This document shows, one piece after another, positions 1 to 9,563 of a stretch of DNA of 64,000 nucleotides. Source of the DNA: Allopusillimonas sp008369125. Lineage in GTDB: Bacteria; Pseudomonadota; Gammaproteobacteria; Burkholderiales; Burkholderiaceae_B. The translations under genes were made by a program, and so were the position numbers. The notes under the pieces are model-generated. The model made no database searches. It had not been told where the DNA came from and worked only from the letters and a program-made list of their open reading frames with translations. Location: contig NZ_VOAY01000006.1 in NCBI RefSeq assembly GCF_008369125.1, forward strand, positions 124,001 to 188,000, in the 5' to 3' direction. Positions within the stretch are counted from its first letter, which is position 1, and every line of letters begins with the position of its first letter.

Positions 1-1892
1 GGGTCATCGGGTGGTGCAAAAGGCAGCTTGTCAATCGCCACCAGCGTCAGGGCATCGCCGGGCACATCAATGCCCTCCCAGAAGCTTGCGCTACCCACCA
101 GCACTGCACGCCCTTGTTGAAAGCGTTCGAGCAGCACTCTGCGCGAACTTTCGCCCTGCCGCAGCAACAGGCGATCTATGCCCAGATCCTCAAAATGCGT
201 TTCAAGCATGTCGGCAATACGATCAACCGAACGCAGCGTGGTGCATAAAATAAGTACGCCGCCACGGCTAGCCTGTATGAGTGGCAGCAGTACTTCGACA
301 AATTTTTCATTGAATACAGGTGAGTTAGGTAGCGGCAGCGCCTTGGGTACATACAGCACCCCCTGTTCGGGGTAGTTAAAGGGAGAATCCCAACGTGCTG
401 TTGTGGCATCCCAAAGCCCTAGCTGGCGCACAAAATGGCCAAAATCACCATTGACCGACAGCGTGGCAGACGTAAGCACCCAGGCCTGCCCCGGTCGCCG
501 AAAGCGTGAAAAGATGCGGGCAACAGACAATGGCGCACTATGCAAACGCATATGATGCTGGCTGTGCTCAACCCATCGCACCGCTGGCGTGTTGTCGTCA
601 TCCGCGCGTTTGGAGCGCGGGGCCGGTTTAACGTCGTCAGCAATCACGGCATTATCGTCGTGGGACACCCCCACACCTTTATGTACGCCCGCGCCCACCT
701 TGGTCGCCTGCGGCAGCCCATGGTCGCTGGCGTCGGGCTCATCACCGCCATCTTCTGCATCGATGCCGCCCAGCCCCGGACGCAGGGCATTACGCCCCTG
801 GCGATCGGGTTGACTCCAGCGAAACAGACGAGCCCTGAGGTCAAGACAGTTTTTGTGGGCCGCATCCAGATCCGGGTGCTTTTCTTTGACAATGCCCAGT
901 AGCTGCAGGCTTTTATCAAGCACGGCGAGCAGTGCCTCGAGTGCGTCATCAAACTCAGCACCGTTAGGGATTGCCAGAAAAGTGGCCTTGCGCCCCGGCA
1001 GCTTCTCGATGGGAGCAGCGACCAGCCTCAGATTGCGGGCTGCCTGCTCAATATTTTTACCTGCCTCGCTCCAGTTGGTGGATTCGCGGGCATAGGCCAG
1101 GCCGGCCGCTTCTATGGCGCGTGACAGATCAAGCAGCTGGTGGGAAGATACACTGGAGCCCAGAAAACGTGTAGCAATATCAGGAAGCTGATGCGCCTCA
1201 TCGAACACGACAAGGTCTACGTCGGGCAGCAGATCGGTAATGCCCTCTTCACGCAGGGCCAGATCTGCCATGAACAAGGCATGATTGACCACGACCACGT
1301 CGGCATCCTGTGCCTGCCGCCTGGCTTTGATTACAAAACAATCTTTGACGAACGGACACTCCTGGCCCAGGCAGTTGTCACGTGTGGATGTCACGCGATT
1401 CCAGATATCAGCGTCTTCGGGCACTTCGGCCAGATCACTGCGATCGCCCGTGCGTGATTGCTGGGTAAACACCTGGATATGCCGTAGTTGGCTTACTTCA
1501 GCACGTGACTTTAGCGCCCGGTCGTCACCGGACAAACGATCAAGATGGTAATAGCATACATAATTGCCTCGACCCTTGAGCAGCGAAACCGTTACGGGCA
1601 AGGCCAGTGCCTTGCGCAGCCGCGGAATATCGCGGCGGAATAACTGGTCTTGTAGTGTACGTGTGCCGGTTGACACCAGAACCTTGCCGCCGCTGAGGAA
1701 GGCAGGTACCAGATAGGCCCAGGTTTTACCGGTGCCAGTGCCCGCCTCGGCAATGAGCGTGGTGTGGTCAAGCGCCGCCTTCTCTATGGCCTGGGCCAGC
1801 TCAAGCTGGGCCTGTCGCGGCCGGTAACTGGGCACGGACTGAGCAATGAGGCCGTCGCCGGCGAAAATATCAGAAAGTAGTTGGTCAAACAT
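1..1892 (-). CDS. ATP-dependent DNA helicase, DinG/YoaA family (3' part beyond window)
   Basis: Superfamily 2 XPD-like helicase expected to unwind DNA 5' to 3' during repair. The reverse-strand frame opens at ATG 1892 (MFDQLLSDIF) and stays open to base 1, so the C-terminus is missing. Visible motifs are Walker A (EAGTGTGKT, near residue 50), four cysteines of a likely 4Fe-4S cluster (NYVCYY, then DNCLGQECPFVKDC), the DEAH box (VVFDEAHQLPD), and motifs V/VI (SFWEGIDVPGDAL). SFWEGID-type motifs are typical of YoaA and DinG. A hydrophilic Asp/Gly-rich stretch encoded around 560-830 separates the helicase lobes and looks like a lineage-specific insertion. It is divergent from tex. The family is clear; choosing between YoaA and DinG is less certain. 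Confidence 0.9.
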   Translation of the reverse strand, partial: MFDQLLSDIFAGDGLIAQSVPSYRPRQAQLELAQAIEKAALDHTTLIAEAGTGTGKTWAYLVPAFLSGGKVLVSTGTRTLQDQLFRRDIPRLRKALALPVTVSLLKGRGNYVCYYHLDRLSGDDRALKSRAEVSQLRHIQVFTQQSRTGDRSDLAEVPEDADIWNRVTSTRDNCLGQECPFVKDCFVIKARRQAQDADVVVVNHALFMADLALREEGITDLLPDVDLVVFDEAHQLPDIATRFLGSSVSSHQLLDLSRAIEAAGLAYARESTNWSEAGKNIEQAARNLRLVAAPIEKLPGRKATFLAIPNGAEFDDALEALLAVLDKSLQLLGIVKEKHPDLDAAHKNCLDLRARLFRWSQPDRQGRNALRPGLGGIDAEDGGDEPDASDHGLPQATKVGAGVHKGVGVSHDDNAVIADDVKPAPRSKRADDDNTPAVRWVEHSQHHMRLHSAPLSVARIFSRFRRPGQAWVLTSATLSVNGDFGHFVRQLGLWDATTARWDSPFNYPEQGVLYVPKALPLPNSPVFNEKFVEVLLPLIQASRGGVLILCTTLRSVDRIADMLETHFEDLGIDRLLLRQGESSRRVLLERFQQGRAVLVGSASFWEGIDVPGDALTLVAIDKLPFAPPDD

Positions 1893-2244
1893 GAAGGCAT
1901 GCCATAAATCGTAACGTCGATTTTCTCACAGGGGGTCGCACAACACCAATGGGCCACAAATTTGCCCCGATGCAGGCTCACGCACTGATGCCTTGACAGC
2001 GCAACGGCCTGCCACCATTAGATGCGGTATTCGACCCATAGCTGCGTAAAACATCAATTCTCTATACTATGACGCAGTCGGCCCCATCGTGTCCTGCGCC
2101 CAGCCTGTTCGTTGCAGCGTCGGAGCACCGCAAGGCCAGTTTGCAGTCGTCCGCGTCACAGGCGCTTACACTGTGTGCACAACGTTCATGGCCTGCGATG
2201 TGGCAAAATGCTGCGCATGATTCACCGTTTTAAATGTTGGACGA
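1893..2244. other. Intergenic region between the divergent helicase and tex genes
   Basis: This 352-bp gap must hold both divergent promoters. A TATACT hexamer at about 2064 could be a -10 box for tex, but no convincing -35 box lies at the right distance. TTGACA near 1993 has no good -10 partner. I see no gene, RNA or strong hairpin here. Confidence 0.5.
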
Positions 2245-4629
2245 ATGACTGATACCCCTGTTCACGCAAAAGCGACCCCCGCCACTGATGCGGAAAACGC
2301 CGCTCGCATCGTTGCCTTGCTGGCTACCGAACTTAATGTGCGGCCCAATCAGGTGGCCGCTACGGTCGAGCTTCTTGATGGCGGCGCCACCGTGCCATTT
2401 ATTGCACGCTATCGCAAAGAAATAACAGGGGGTCTGGACGACACCGTACTGCGCAATCTCGAGGTCAGGCTGCTTTATGTGCGCGAACTCGAGTCTCGAC
2501 GCGCCGTCGTGCTCGAGTCTATTGCTGAACAAGGCAAACTGACGGCCGAGCTTGAACATGAGGTAAAAACCGCTGACACCAAGCAGCGCCTCGAAGACCT
2601 GTACGCGCCCTACAAACCCAAGCGTCGCACTCGTGCCCAGATAGCGCGTGAAGCGGGCCTCGAGCCGCTGGCCAATGCGATTTTGGCAGATGTGGCCTGC
2701 GACCCCAGCGTTCTGGCCGAGGGCTACCTTAACCCAGAGGCATCGGTTAACGACGCCAAAGCCGCCCTTGACGGCGCACGCGACATTTTGGCCGAGCGCT
2801 ATGCTGAAAACGCCGACTTGCTGGCAGATATGCGTGAGCATCTTTGGAGCACCGGTCTGCTTTATTCAAAGGTTATGGCAGGCAAAGAAAACGAAGGCGA
2901 CAACTTCCGCGACTGGTTTGACTTCAGCGAAGCACTGCGCACCCTGCCGTCGCATCGCATATTGGCACTGCTGCGCGGGCGCCAGCAAGGCGTGCTCGAT
3001 ATACGGCTGGGGCTGACCCCAGAGCTCGAAGCCCAGACGCCACACCCTTGCATTTTGCGCATTGCCCGTATTCTGAGCGTCGACGCTGACTTCGGCCTTG
3101 ACCCAACTCCTCGCGGCCGCTGGTTGGCGGAGGTGTGCCGCTGGACATGGCGCGTCAAGCTGCTGACAACGTTCGAATCTGAACTTATCAGTCGCCTGCG
3201 CGAAAGCGCCGAACAAGAGGCCATACGCGTTTTTGCGGCCAACCTCAAAGATCTGATGCTGGCCGCACCGGCCGGCCCCAAGGCCGTGCTGGGGCTGGAT
3301 CCGGGTATACGCACCGGGGTCAAGCTTGCCGCCATTGATGCTACAGGCAAAGTACTGGCAACCAGTACGATTTACCCCTTTGAACCCCGGCGCGACCGCG
3401 AGGGCAGCATCAACACGCTGGCAGCACTGGTCAGCAAGCACAATATTGAGCTCCTCGCCATTGGCAACGGCACCGCATCGCGCGAGACTGAAAAACTCGT
3501 CACCGACATGCAGGAAAAATTCCCCAAGCTCAACGTAACCCGTGTAATTGTCTCCGAAGCAGGCGCTTCGGTGTATTCAGCCTCGGAGCTTGCCGCCAAC
3601 GAGTTCCCCGACCTTGACGTCACCCTGCGAGGCGCCGTTTCCATTGCACGCCGTCTTCAAGACCCGCTGGCCGAGCTGGTCAAGATCGAGCCCAAAGCCA
3701 TTGGCGTTGGTCAGTACCAGCACGATGTCAACCAACGCGAGTTGGCCCGTTCGCTTGATGCCGTCATCGAAGACTGCGTCAATGCCGTAGGGGTTGATGT
3801 CAACACTGCCTCGGCGCCACTGCTTACCCGTATTTCAGGGCTTAACGCAACATTGGCCAAAAACATTGTGGCCTGGCGTGACAGCAACGGTGCTTTCCCC
3901 GATCGTAAAACCTTGCTTAAGGTGCCACGGTTTGGTGACAAAACATTTGAGCAGGCTGCCGGTTTTCTGCGTATCGCCAATGGCGGAAACCCGCTTGATG
4001 CCTCATCGGTACACCCTGAAGCATACCCGGTCGTCGAACGCATTCTTGCCAAAATAAAATCTGACGTACACGAGGTGATGGGTCGTCAGGGTGCACTCAA
4101 AGGCGTTTCTCCGTCTGAGTTTACCGATGAACGTTTTGGTTTACCCACCGTCAAGGACATCTTCCAGGAGCTCGAGAAGCCGGGTCGTGACCCGCGCCCC
4201 GAGTTCAAGACCGCCACCTTTATGGAAGGCGTCAACACCATTTCAGATCTGCACGAAGGTATGATCCTCGAAGGTGTCGTCACTAACGTTGCCAATTTTG
4301 GTGCCTTTGTCGATGTTGGCGTACATCAGGACGGCCTGGTGCATATTTCTGCCCTGTCCAATACGTTTGTAAAAGAACCTCGCGACGTCGTACGAGTGGG
4401 CCAGACGGTAAAGGTCAAAGTGCAAGAGGTCGATGTCGCACGCAAGCGCATCGCACTTACCATGCGTCTGGATGACGATAGCGCCCCAGTGCGGCGAGGG
4501 AGCGAAGCACGCCCTGGCGCCGACAAACGCCCAGCCACCGGATCACCACGGCGCAACAATACTGCTCGTACCGCCGAGCCTTCATCCATGGGTGCAATGG
4601 CTGCCGCCTTTGCCAAACTGAAAAAATAG
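2245..4629 (+). CDS. tex: Tex, RNA-binding transcription accessory protein
   Basis: Conserved cytoplasmic nucleic-acid-binding protein of 794 aa, normal length for Tex; the family was first described in Bordetella pertussis as affecting toxin gene expression. Domains in order: helical Tex N-terminal region (about 15-340), YqgF/RNase H-like domain starting at VLGLDPGIRTGV (about 348), helix-hairpin-helix region with NTASAPLLTRISGL and the following repeat (about 510-590), and a C-terminal S1 RNA-binding domain (about 670-740, GMILEGVVTNVANFGAFVDVGV). The tail is basic and low-complexity (RRGSEARPGADKRP). The start ATG is preceded by a weak TTGGACGA ribosome site. The next gene follows after 41 bp and may be co-transcribed. 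Confidence 0.97.
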   Translation: MTDTPVHAKATPATDAENAARIVALLATELNVRPNQVAATVELLDGGATVPFIARYRKEITGGLDDTVLRNLEVRLLYVRELESRRAVVLESIAEQGKLTAELEHEVKTADTKQRLEDLYAPYKPKRRTRAQIAREAGLEPLANAILADVACDPSVLAEGYLNPEASVNDAKAALDGARDILAERYAENADLLADMREHLWSTGLLYSKVMAGKENEGDNFRDWFDFSEALRTLPSHRILALLRGRQQGVLDIRLGLTPELEAQTPHPCILRIARILSVDADFGLDPTPRGRWLAEVCRWTWRVKLLTTFESELISRLRESAEQEAIRVFAANLKDLMLAAPAGPKAVLGLDPGIRTGVKLAAIDATGKVLATSTIYPFEPRRDREGSINTLAALVSKHNIELLAIGNGTASRETEKLVTDMQEKFPKLNVTRVIVSEAGASVYSASELAANEFPDLDVTLRGAVSIARRLQDPLAELVKIEPKAIGVGQYQHDVNQRELARSLDAVIEDCVNAVGVDVNTASAPLLTRISGLNATLAKNIVAWRDSNGAFPDRKTLLKVPRFGDKTFEQAAGFLRIANGGNPLDASSVHPEAYPVVERILAKIKSDVHEVMGRQGALKGVSPSEFTDERFGLPTVKDIFQELEKPGRDPRPEFKTATFMEGVNTISDLHEGMILEGVVTNVANFGAFVDVGVHQDGLVHISALSNTFVKEPRDVVRVGQTVKVKVQEVDVARKRIALTMRLDDDSAPVRRGSEARPGADKRPATGSPRRNNTARTAEPSSMGAMAAAFAKLKK

Positions 4630-4670
4630 CGCTTTGGCCTTTCTACTTGCAAACCTAAAAAGGTAGCACC

Positions 4671-5201
4671 ATGGTATCCAGCTCCGAGCCCCCTTCTACC
4701 GTTGACGCAAGCAAGCTGACAAAGCTGATCAGCCTGCTTTCCTGCGGCGATCTGGACGAGCATGAAATTGCACGTATAGCAGACGTATGTCGTCAGGCTG
4801 TGGCCGAGCCAGCCAAAGCCCTGCAAACACACTACGGGGCAGAGGCGGCACGTGTGGCCCAGTATGACCCAAGCGGTGTGCTGGCGTTTATTGTTTTTAT
4901 CGAGCTGGAAGACTATTTTGCTGTGTCAGACACGGTGGACGAACTGTACGAGCAGGTTATCGATGCATTCGAGCAACCCCTGTTGCCTGACTACCCCTAC
5001 GACGACAATAACTTCAATACCATTAACGATTTTTTCAAATGGGTTGACCAACAGTTGCAAACGCATCACCCAAAATATTGCTTGATCAATTTTGGCGAAA
5101 GTTACACGCACGATTTTCAGGTGGTTTTGGTGCACAGAAGCGAAGTTACAGAAATACTGGCTCTGTGCAGCCAGCTGCAGCTAAAAGCTGAGCCCTGTTA
5201 G
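4671..5201 (+). CDS. Uncharacterised acidic protein downstream of tex
   Basis: I do not recognise a family for this 176-aa protein. It is acidic, has no signal peptide or membrane segment, and has an aromatic/acidic middle (DYPYDDNNFNTINDFFKWVD) typical of a small folded cytoplasmic protein. ATG 4671 is preceded by AGGTAG at a good distance, and the codon pattern matches the neighbours, so translation is likely. It lies 41 bp after tex in the same direction and may share its transcript. No catalytic motif is apparent and I assign no function. Confidence 0.7.
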   Translation: MVSSSEPPSTVDASKLTKLISLLSCGDLDEHEIARIADVCRQAVAEPAKALQTHYGAEAARVAQYDPSGVLAFIVFIELEDYFAVSDTVDELYEQVIDAFEQPLLPDYPYDDNNFNTINDFFKWVDQQLQTHHPKYCLINFGESYTHDFQVVLVHRSEVTEILALCSQLQLKAEPC

Positions 5202-5358
5202 CCCACGAACAACAAGCCGCAACGCATGCAAGCAGGGTCAAGATAATGAATGCAGTAAAAATGACGTCTGCGGCCAACAAAGGCTTTAACGATACCCAGG
5301 TAAAGCCCTAAACCAAGCCTGTGCCGCGCACGGGCCTGATTTATGGCTGGGGGCGTGA

Positions 5359-6699
5359 TCAGCCCTCGGCCAGCGCAGCCAGCGCAGTTTCCACAGCTTC
5401 CAGCCTGTCGGCTTCAAAACGGCAGACCACCACGCCCGCGATATCGAGCGTAACAATGCTTTCGCCCGGAACGGCAGCGACATCGCCCAACTGCAGCGCC
5501 TGCAGACCCTTGATCGCCACCCCTGCGGCCTGGGGATCATCAAACGGCTCGGACGACAGCAACTCGTCACCTTCTGCTGTCAACAGACGAAAGCGGAATT
5601 TCCCATCTTCATCGCGAAAGCTGACAAAACGTGGCTTCTTGCCTTTGCCCGACTTGGCCTTGACCGGTGCACCTGTCGTGCTTGATGCAGCGCGCAGCCC
5701 AACCGCTGCGCGCAGGCGCTCCATGAACGGTTGTGACAATGCCCGTGCCTTGCTGGCACCGGCTTGCAGAATGTCTTCGATGCGATCCGGGCGGCTGACA
5801 AGGTCTGTATAGCGCTCACGCATGGGGGCCAGCTCTTCTTCGATGCGATCGAACAAGGCTTTCTTTGCATCGCCCCAACCCAGGCCCTCTTCGAGCTGCT
5901 GACGAAATGCCGCCGACTGCTGAGGCGTGGAGAACGCACGAAACAGCGTGTACAGATGCGAGCCTTCGGCATCCTTGGGTTCACCGGGCTGACGCGAGTC
6001 GGTCACAATACGCATAATGGCCGCACGCGTTGCAGCACTGCCACCCTCAAACAGCGGGATAGTGTTGTCATAACTTTTAGACATTTTTCGGCCATCAAGG
6101 CCTGGCAAGGTAGCTACTTCTTCATCCACCTGCACTTCAGGCAGTACGAAAAAGTCGGTGCCCTGCCCGTACAGATGATTAAAGCGCTGTGCAATATCGC
6201 GTGCCATTTCAAGATGCTGGATTTGATCACGACCCACCGGCACTTTGTTGGCATTAAACATAAGAATGTCGGCAGCCATCAAAACAGGATACGAGAACAA
6301 CCCCATGTTGACGCCATCATCGGGTTCGACGTCGCGCGCCGTGTTCTGGTCAACGGCCGCCTTATAGGCATGCGCCCGGTTCATAAGCCCCTTTGGCGTC
6401 ACGCATGTAAGCATCCAGCACAGCTCCGGAATCTCTGGAATATCAGACTGGCGGTAAAAGGTGACGCGCTCGGCATCCAACCCTGCTGCCAGCCAGGTGG
6501 CGGCAATTTCGAGTCGGGAGCGCGCGATGCGCTGCGGATCGTCACACTTGATCAACGCATGGTAATCGGCCATAAAATAAAACGCATCCACGCCTGCTTG
6601 TGTGCTGGCCTGAATTGAAGGCCGAATTGCACCGGCATAATTGCCCAGATGTGGCGTGCCGGACGTCGTAATTCCGGTAAGTACTCGGGTGTTCATCAT
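5359..6699 (-). CDS. trpS: Tryptophanyl-tRNA synthetase with C-terminal extension
   Basis: Class I aminoacyl-tRNA synthetase charging tRNA-Trp. The HIGH-type motif appears as TPHLGNYAG near the N-terminus and the KMSKS loop as GRKMSKSYDN (about 205). At 446 aa it is about 100 aa longer than the E. coli enzyme. After the catalytic and anticodon-binding parts comes a Lys/Gly-rich linker (PVKAKSGKGKK) and a small domain starting FVSFRDEDGKFRFRLL, which resembles the YegP/DUF1508 fold. Two adjacent ATG codons (6699, 6696) are possible starts. zapE lies 57 bp upstream on the same strand, so the two may be co-transcribed. Confidence 0.96.
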   Translation of the reverse strand: MMNTRVLTGITTSGTPHLGNYAGAIRPSIQASTQAGVDAFYFMADYHALIKCDDPQRIARSRLEIAATWLAAGLDAERVTFYRQSDIPEIPELCWMLTCVTPKGLMNRAHAYKAAVDQNTARDVEPDDGVNMGLFSYPVLMAADILMFNANKVPVGRDQIQHLEMARDIAQRFNHLYGQGTDFFVLPEVQVDEEVATLPGLDGRKMSKSYDNTIPLFEGGSAATRAAIMRIVTDSRQPGEPKDAEGSHLYTLFRAFSTPQQSAAFRQQLEEGLGWGDAKKALFDRIEEELAPMRERYTDLVSRPDRIEDILQAGASKARALSQPFMERLRAAVGLRAASSTTGAPVKAKSGKGKKPRFVSFRDEDGKFRFRLLTAEGDELLSSEPFDDPQAAGVAIKGLQALQLGDVAAVPGESIVTLDIAGVVVCRFEADRLEAVETALAALAEG

Positions 6700-6756
6700 G
6701 TTGGTTTCAATGTATAGAGTGCATGAATGCGAAACAGGCGGCGGTACGGCACTGTG

Positions 6757-7848
6757 CTACAACACCACGGCTTCGCGCCGGTCAGATTCCAGGTATTCGC
6801 GTGACTGCATTTCAAGAATGCGCGACACGGTGCGATAAAACTCGTTAGACATGGGCCCCTGAACGTACAGCTCGTCGGCCGGGCACTCCGCAGAGATAAC
6901 AAGCTTGATTTTGTGATCGTAAAACACATCAATCAGCCAGGTAAAGCGGCGGGCTTCTGACGCATTGCGTGCTGCCATGCGGGGCACGTCTGAAAGTATC
7001 ACGGTATGAAAGCGACTGGCGAGATCAAGGTAATCGTTTTGCGAACGCGGGCCGCCACACAGGGTGGCAAAGTCAAACCAGACAATGCCACCGCCCAGCG
7101 CAATCGCCTTGATTTCCCGGTGCTCAACCGTCAGTACGGGCTTCATGGGCGCCGTATCAAGCAGGCGATCAAAAATCGCCTGCAATTCGTTATTGGTATC
7201 AGCGGTAATGGGCGTCAGATACATACGCACTTGCTCAAGCGCACGCCGGCGGTAATCCACGCCAGTGTCTACGTTCATGACATCCATACGATCCTGAATC
7301 AACTTTATGGCCGGCAGAATGCGATCGCGATGCAAACCATCCGGATACAAGGTAGAAGGCTCGTAGTTAGACGTCATCACAAACGAAGTGCCATGCTCGA
7401 ACAGCTTGAGCAGCAGCCGATACAAAATCATGGCATCGGCCACGTCAGACACGTGAAACTCATCAAAACAGATCAGGCGGTACTTCTTGGCGATACGAAG
7501 TGCAACCTCGTCAAGCGGGTCTTGCTGCCCCCGCACCTCGCCAAGCTCACGATGAACGCCGCGTATAAACTCATGAAAGTGGATACGGGTTTTGCGCTTT
7601 ACCGGCACAGTAAGATAAAACGCGTCCATAAGAAAGCTTTTGCCGCGCCCCACACCGCCCCACATGTACACGCCGCGTGGCACATCAGGCCTTTTGAATA
7701 GTCTCCTGAATGTCGACGACCGGGCTGACTTGAAGTTGACCCATTCATCGTAATACAACTGCAAACGATCAATGGCCGCTTCTTGCGCCTCATCGGGCGT
7801 ATAGCCTCGTTCTTGCAGGGCCTGATGGTAGTACTTACGGACATTCAT
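6757..7848 (-). CDS. zapE: Cell division protein ZapE (AFG1-family ATPase)
   Basis: P-loop ATPase of the AFG1/ZapE family, 363 aa, which in E. coli associates with the Z-ring. Walker A is GGVGRGKS (about 65) followed by FLMDAFYL; Walker B is LICFDEFHVSD (about 125). The sequence VYMWGGVGRGKSFLMDAF is nearly diagnostic. It lies downstream of lpdA on the same strand, an arrangement I recall from Bordetella. A hairpin terminator at 7896-7925 separates the two, so transcription may be partly independent. Confidence 0.95.
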   Translation of the reverse strand: MNVRKYYHQALQERGYTPDEAQEAAIDRLQLYYDEWVNFKSARSSTFRRLFKRPDVPRGVYMWGGVGRGKSFLMDAFYLTVPVKRKTRIHFHEFIRGVHRELGEVRGQQDPLDEVALRIAKKYRLICFDEFHVSDVADAMILYRLLLKLFEHGTSFVMTSNYEPSTLYPDGLHRDRILPAIKLIQDRMDVMNVDTGVDYRRRALEQVRMYLTPITADTNNELQAIFDRLLDTAPMKPVLTVEHREIKAIALGGGIVWFDFATLCGGPRSQNDYLDLASRFHTVILSDVPRMAARNASEARRFTWLIDVFYDHKIKLVISAECPADELYVQGPMSNEFYRTVSRILEMQSREYLESDRREAVVL

Positions 7849-7895
7849 AAAGCAACCGGATGATTTTGGCGCTCAGTGGGGCGCCTCCAAAAGAG

Positions 7896-7925
7896 AAAAG
7901 GGCGAGCACCTGCCCGCCCTTTTCC
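7896..7925 (-). terminator. Rho-independent terminator after lpdA
   Basis: Nine-bp outer arms AAAAGGGCG / CGCCCTTTT plus an inner GC pair flank a short loop. On the reverse strand the stem is followed by a T-rich run. It sits 31 bp beyond the lpdA stop codon. Confidence 0.8.
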
Positions 7926-7955
7926 TGCATGCCAGGGCCGTTACCAGCCCTGCGA

Positions 7956-9383
7956 TCAGAAGTTGAGCGAACGCTTATCGACGGCCAATGCGGCCTCTTT
8001 GAGCGACTCAGAAAGCGTGGGGTGCGCATGGCAGATGCGTGCTATATCTTCGGCAGCACCTCGGAACTCCATAATGGTAACTGCTTCGGCAATGAGCTCG
8101 GAAGCCTGCGGCCCGATAATGTGCACGCCCAGCACTTCATCTGTTTTGGCATCGGCAAGCACTTTGACAAAGCCCGTGGTGTTACCCAGCGCGCGTGCGC
8201 GACCGTTTGCCATAAACGGAAAACTGCCGGCCTTGTAGGCCCGGCCTTCGGTCTTGAGCTGCTGTTCGTTTTTGCCAACCCAGGCGATCTCGGGCGACGT
8301 ATAAATGACCCAAGGGATTGTGCCAAAATTGACATGGCCGTGCTGACCAGCAATACGCTCGGCCACGGCAACCCCCTCTTCTTCGGCTTTGTGCGCCAGC
8401 ATGGGCCCACGCACTACGTCACCCACCGCCCACACATTGGGCAGGTTGGTCTTGCATTCGTCGTCTACAACAATAAAGCCGCGCTCATCGCGCTTCAGGC
8501 CTACGGTATCAACACCCAAGCCTTCAACATTGGGAACGCGACCAATAGAAACGATGAGCTTATCGAAAGTGAGCGTTTGCTCTTCGCCTTTGGCATCGGT
8601 GTACGGTACGGTGACAGATTTGGACGTGGCTTTGATCTCGCCGATCTTTACACCAGTTTGAATATCGAGCCCTTGCTTGGCCAGCTGCTTCTGGGCTTCT
8701 TTGGCTACCTGTTGGTCTACCGCAGCCAGAAAATCGGGCATGGCTTCGAGCACGGTAACCTCTGAACCAAGCCGACGCCACACGCTGCCGAGTTCAAGGC
8801 CGATAACGCCCGCACCAATAACCCCAAGCTTCTTGGGCACCGAGGGAATGCGCAGCGCACCATCATTGGACAGCACCTGTTCTTCGTCGAACGGCAGACC
8901 AGGCAGTTCGCGAGGCGATGAGCCGGTGGCAATGATTACATGCTTGGACACCAGGTCTTCGTCTTTCTTGCCGGCAACCTTAATGCTCCAGCCGCCGTCC
9001 ACATGGGCAACAAACGAACCCATGCCATGAAAGAAGGTGACCTTGTTCTTTTTGAGCAGATACAGAATGCCTTCGTTGTTTTCTTTGACGACAGAGTCTT
9101 TGCGACCAAGAAGCTTGTTGAGCTTGAGCTTGACGTCTTTGACTTCGATGCCGTGGTCTTCGAAGTGCTCATTGACCTGTTCATAATATTCGGACGACTG
9201 CAGCAGCGCTTTGGAGGGGATGCACCCTACGTTGGTGCAAGCACCACCAGGGGCAGGCTTGCCGTCGGAGGTACTCCATGCATCGATGCACGCTACCGAC
9301 ATGCCTAGTTGCGCGGCGCGGATGGCGGCAATATACCCGCCGGGGCCCGCGCCAATCACGACTACGTCAAATTGTTTTGCCAT
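7956..9383 (-). CDS. lpdA: Dihydrolipoyl dehydrogenase (E3)
   Basis: FAD-dependent disulfide oxidoreductase that reoxidises dihydrolipoamide of the 2-oxoglutarate dehydrogenase complex using NAD+. 475 aa, normal length. FAD-binding GAGPGGY lies at the N-terminus; the redox-active disulfide is in GGACTNVGCIPSKALL; the NAD-binding motif is GAGVIGLELGSV; the C-terminal dimer and active-site segment is HAHPTLSE, with the catalytic His. It is the third gene of the odhA-odhB-lpdA order, 180 bp after odhB. A terminator-like hairpin in that gap may lower lpdA relative to odhAB, or lpdA may have its own promoter because E3 can serve other complexes. Confidence 0.98.
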   Translation of the reverse strand: MAKQFDVVVIGAGPGGYIAAIRAAQLGMSVACIDAWSTSDGKPAPGGACTNVGCIPSKALLQSSEYYEQVNEHFEDHGIEVKDVKLKLNKLLGRKDSVVKENNEGILYLLKKNKVTFFHGMGSFVAHVDGGWSIKVAGKKDEDLVSKHVIIATGSSPRELPGLPFDEEQVLSNDGALRIPSVPKKLGVIGAGVIGLELGSVWRRLGSEVTVLEAMPDFLAAVDQQVAKEAQKQLAKQGLDIQTGVKIGEIKATSKSVTVPYTDAKGEEQTLTFDKLIVSIGRVPNVEGLGVDTVGLKRDERGFIVVDDECKTNLPNVWAVGDVVRGPMLAHKAEEEGVAVAERIAGQHGHVNFGTIPWVIYTSPEIAWVGKNEQQLKTEGRAYKAGSFPFMANGRARALGNTTGFVKVLADAKTDEVLGVHIIGPQASELIAEAVTIMEFRGAAEDIARICHAHPTLSESLKEAALAVDKRSLNF

Positions 9384-9491
9384 AATGATTTCTCGGTTTC
9401 ATAGAGTTGACGCAAACCTTGAACAGGCTCACGCGTCAGGGGAAAGCGGCGGTGCACTCAACACGCTTCCGTTATCGTTGGAGCAGGCCCG

Positions 9492-9537
9492 AAAAAGCCC
9501 CGACCGCAGTCCGTTGCACGGGACGCTGCCGGGGCCT
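9492..9537 (-). terminator. Terminator-like hairpin between odhB and lpdA
   Basis: On the reverse strand GCCCCG pairs with CGGGGC, with an inner GTCC / GGAC stem, and the structure is followed by TTTTT. It lies just after odhB and before lpdA, so it probably attenuates rather than fully ends the operon transcript. Confidence 0.7.
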
Positions 9538-9563
9538 GTATCAGACCCGCTTCGGCACGCGGC

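Noticed and set aside
5202..5358. Hydrophobic reverse-strand translation in the gap after trpS
   Set aside because: One frame gives a short hydrophobic stretch, but there is no start with a ribosome site and no family resemblance.
5764..6618. Forward-strand frame of 284 codons opposite trpS
   Set aside because: Antisense to a conserved synthetase with HIGH and KMSKS motifs; no ribosome site or family resemblance.
7860..8765. Forward-strand frame of 301 codons opposite lpdA
   Set aside because: Lies over a complete, well-conserved E3 gene and begins in its terminator; composition fits a shadow frame.
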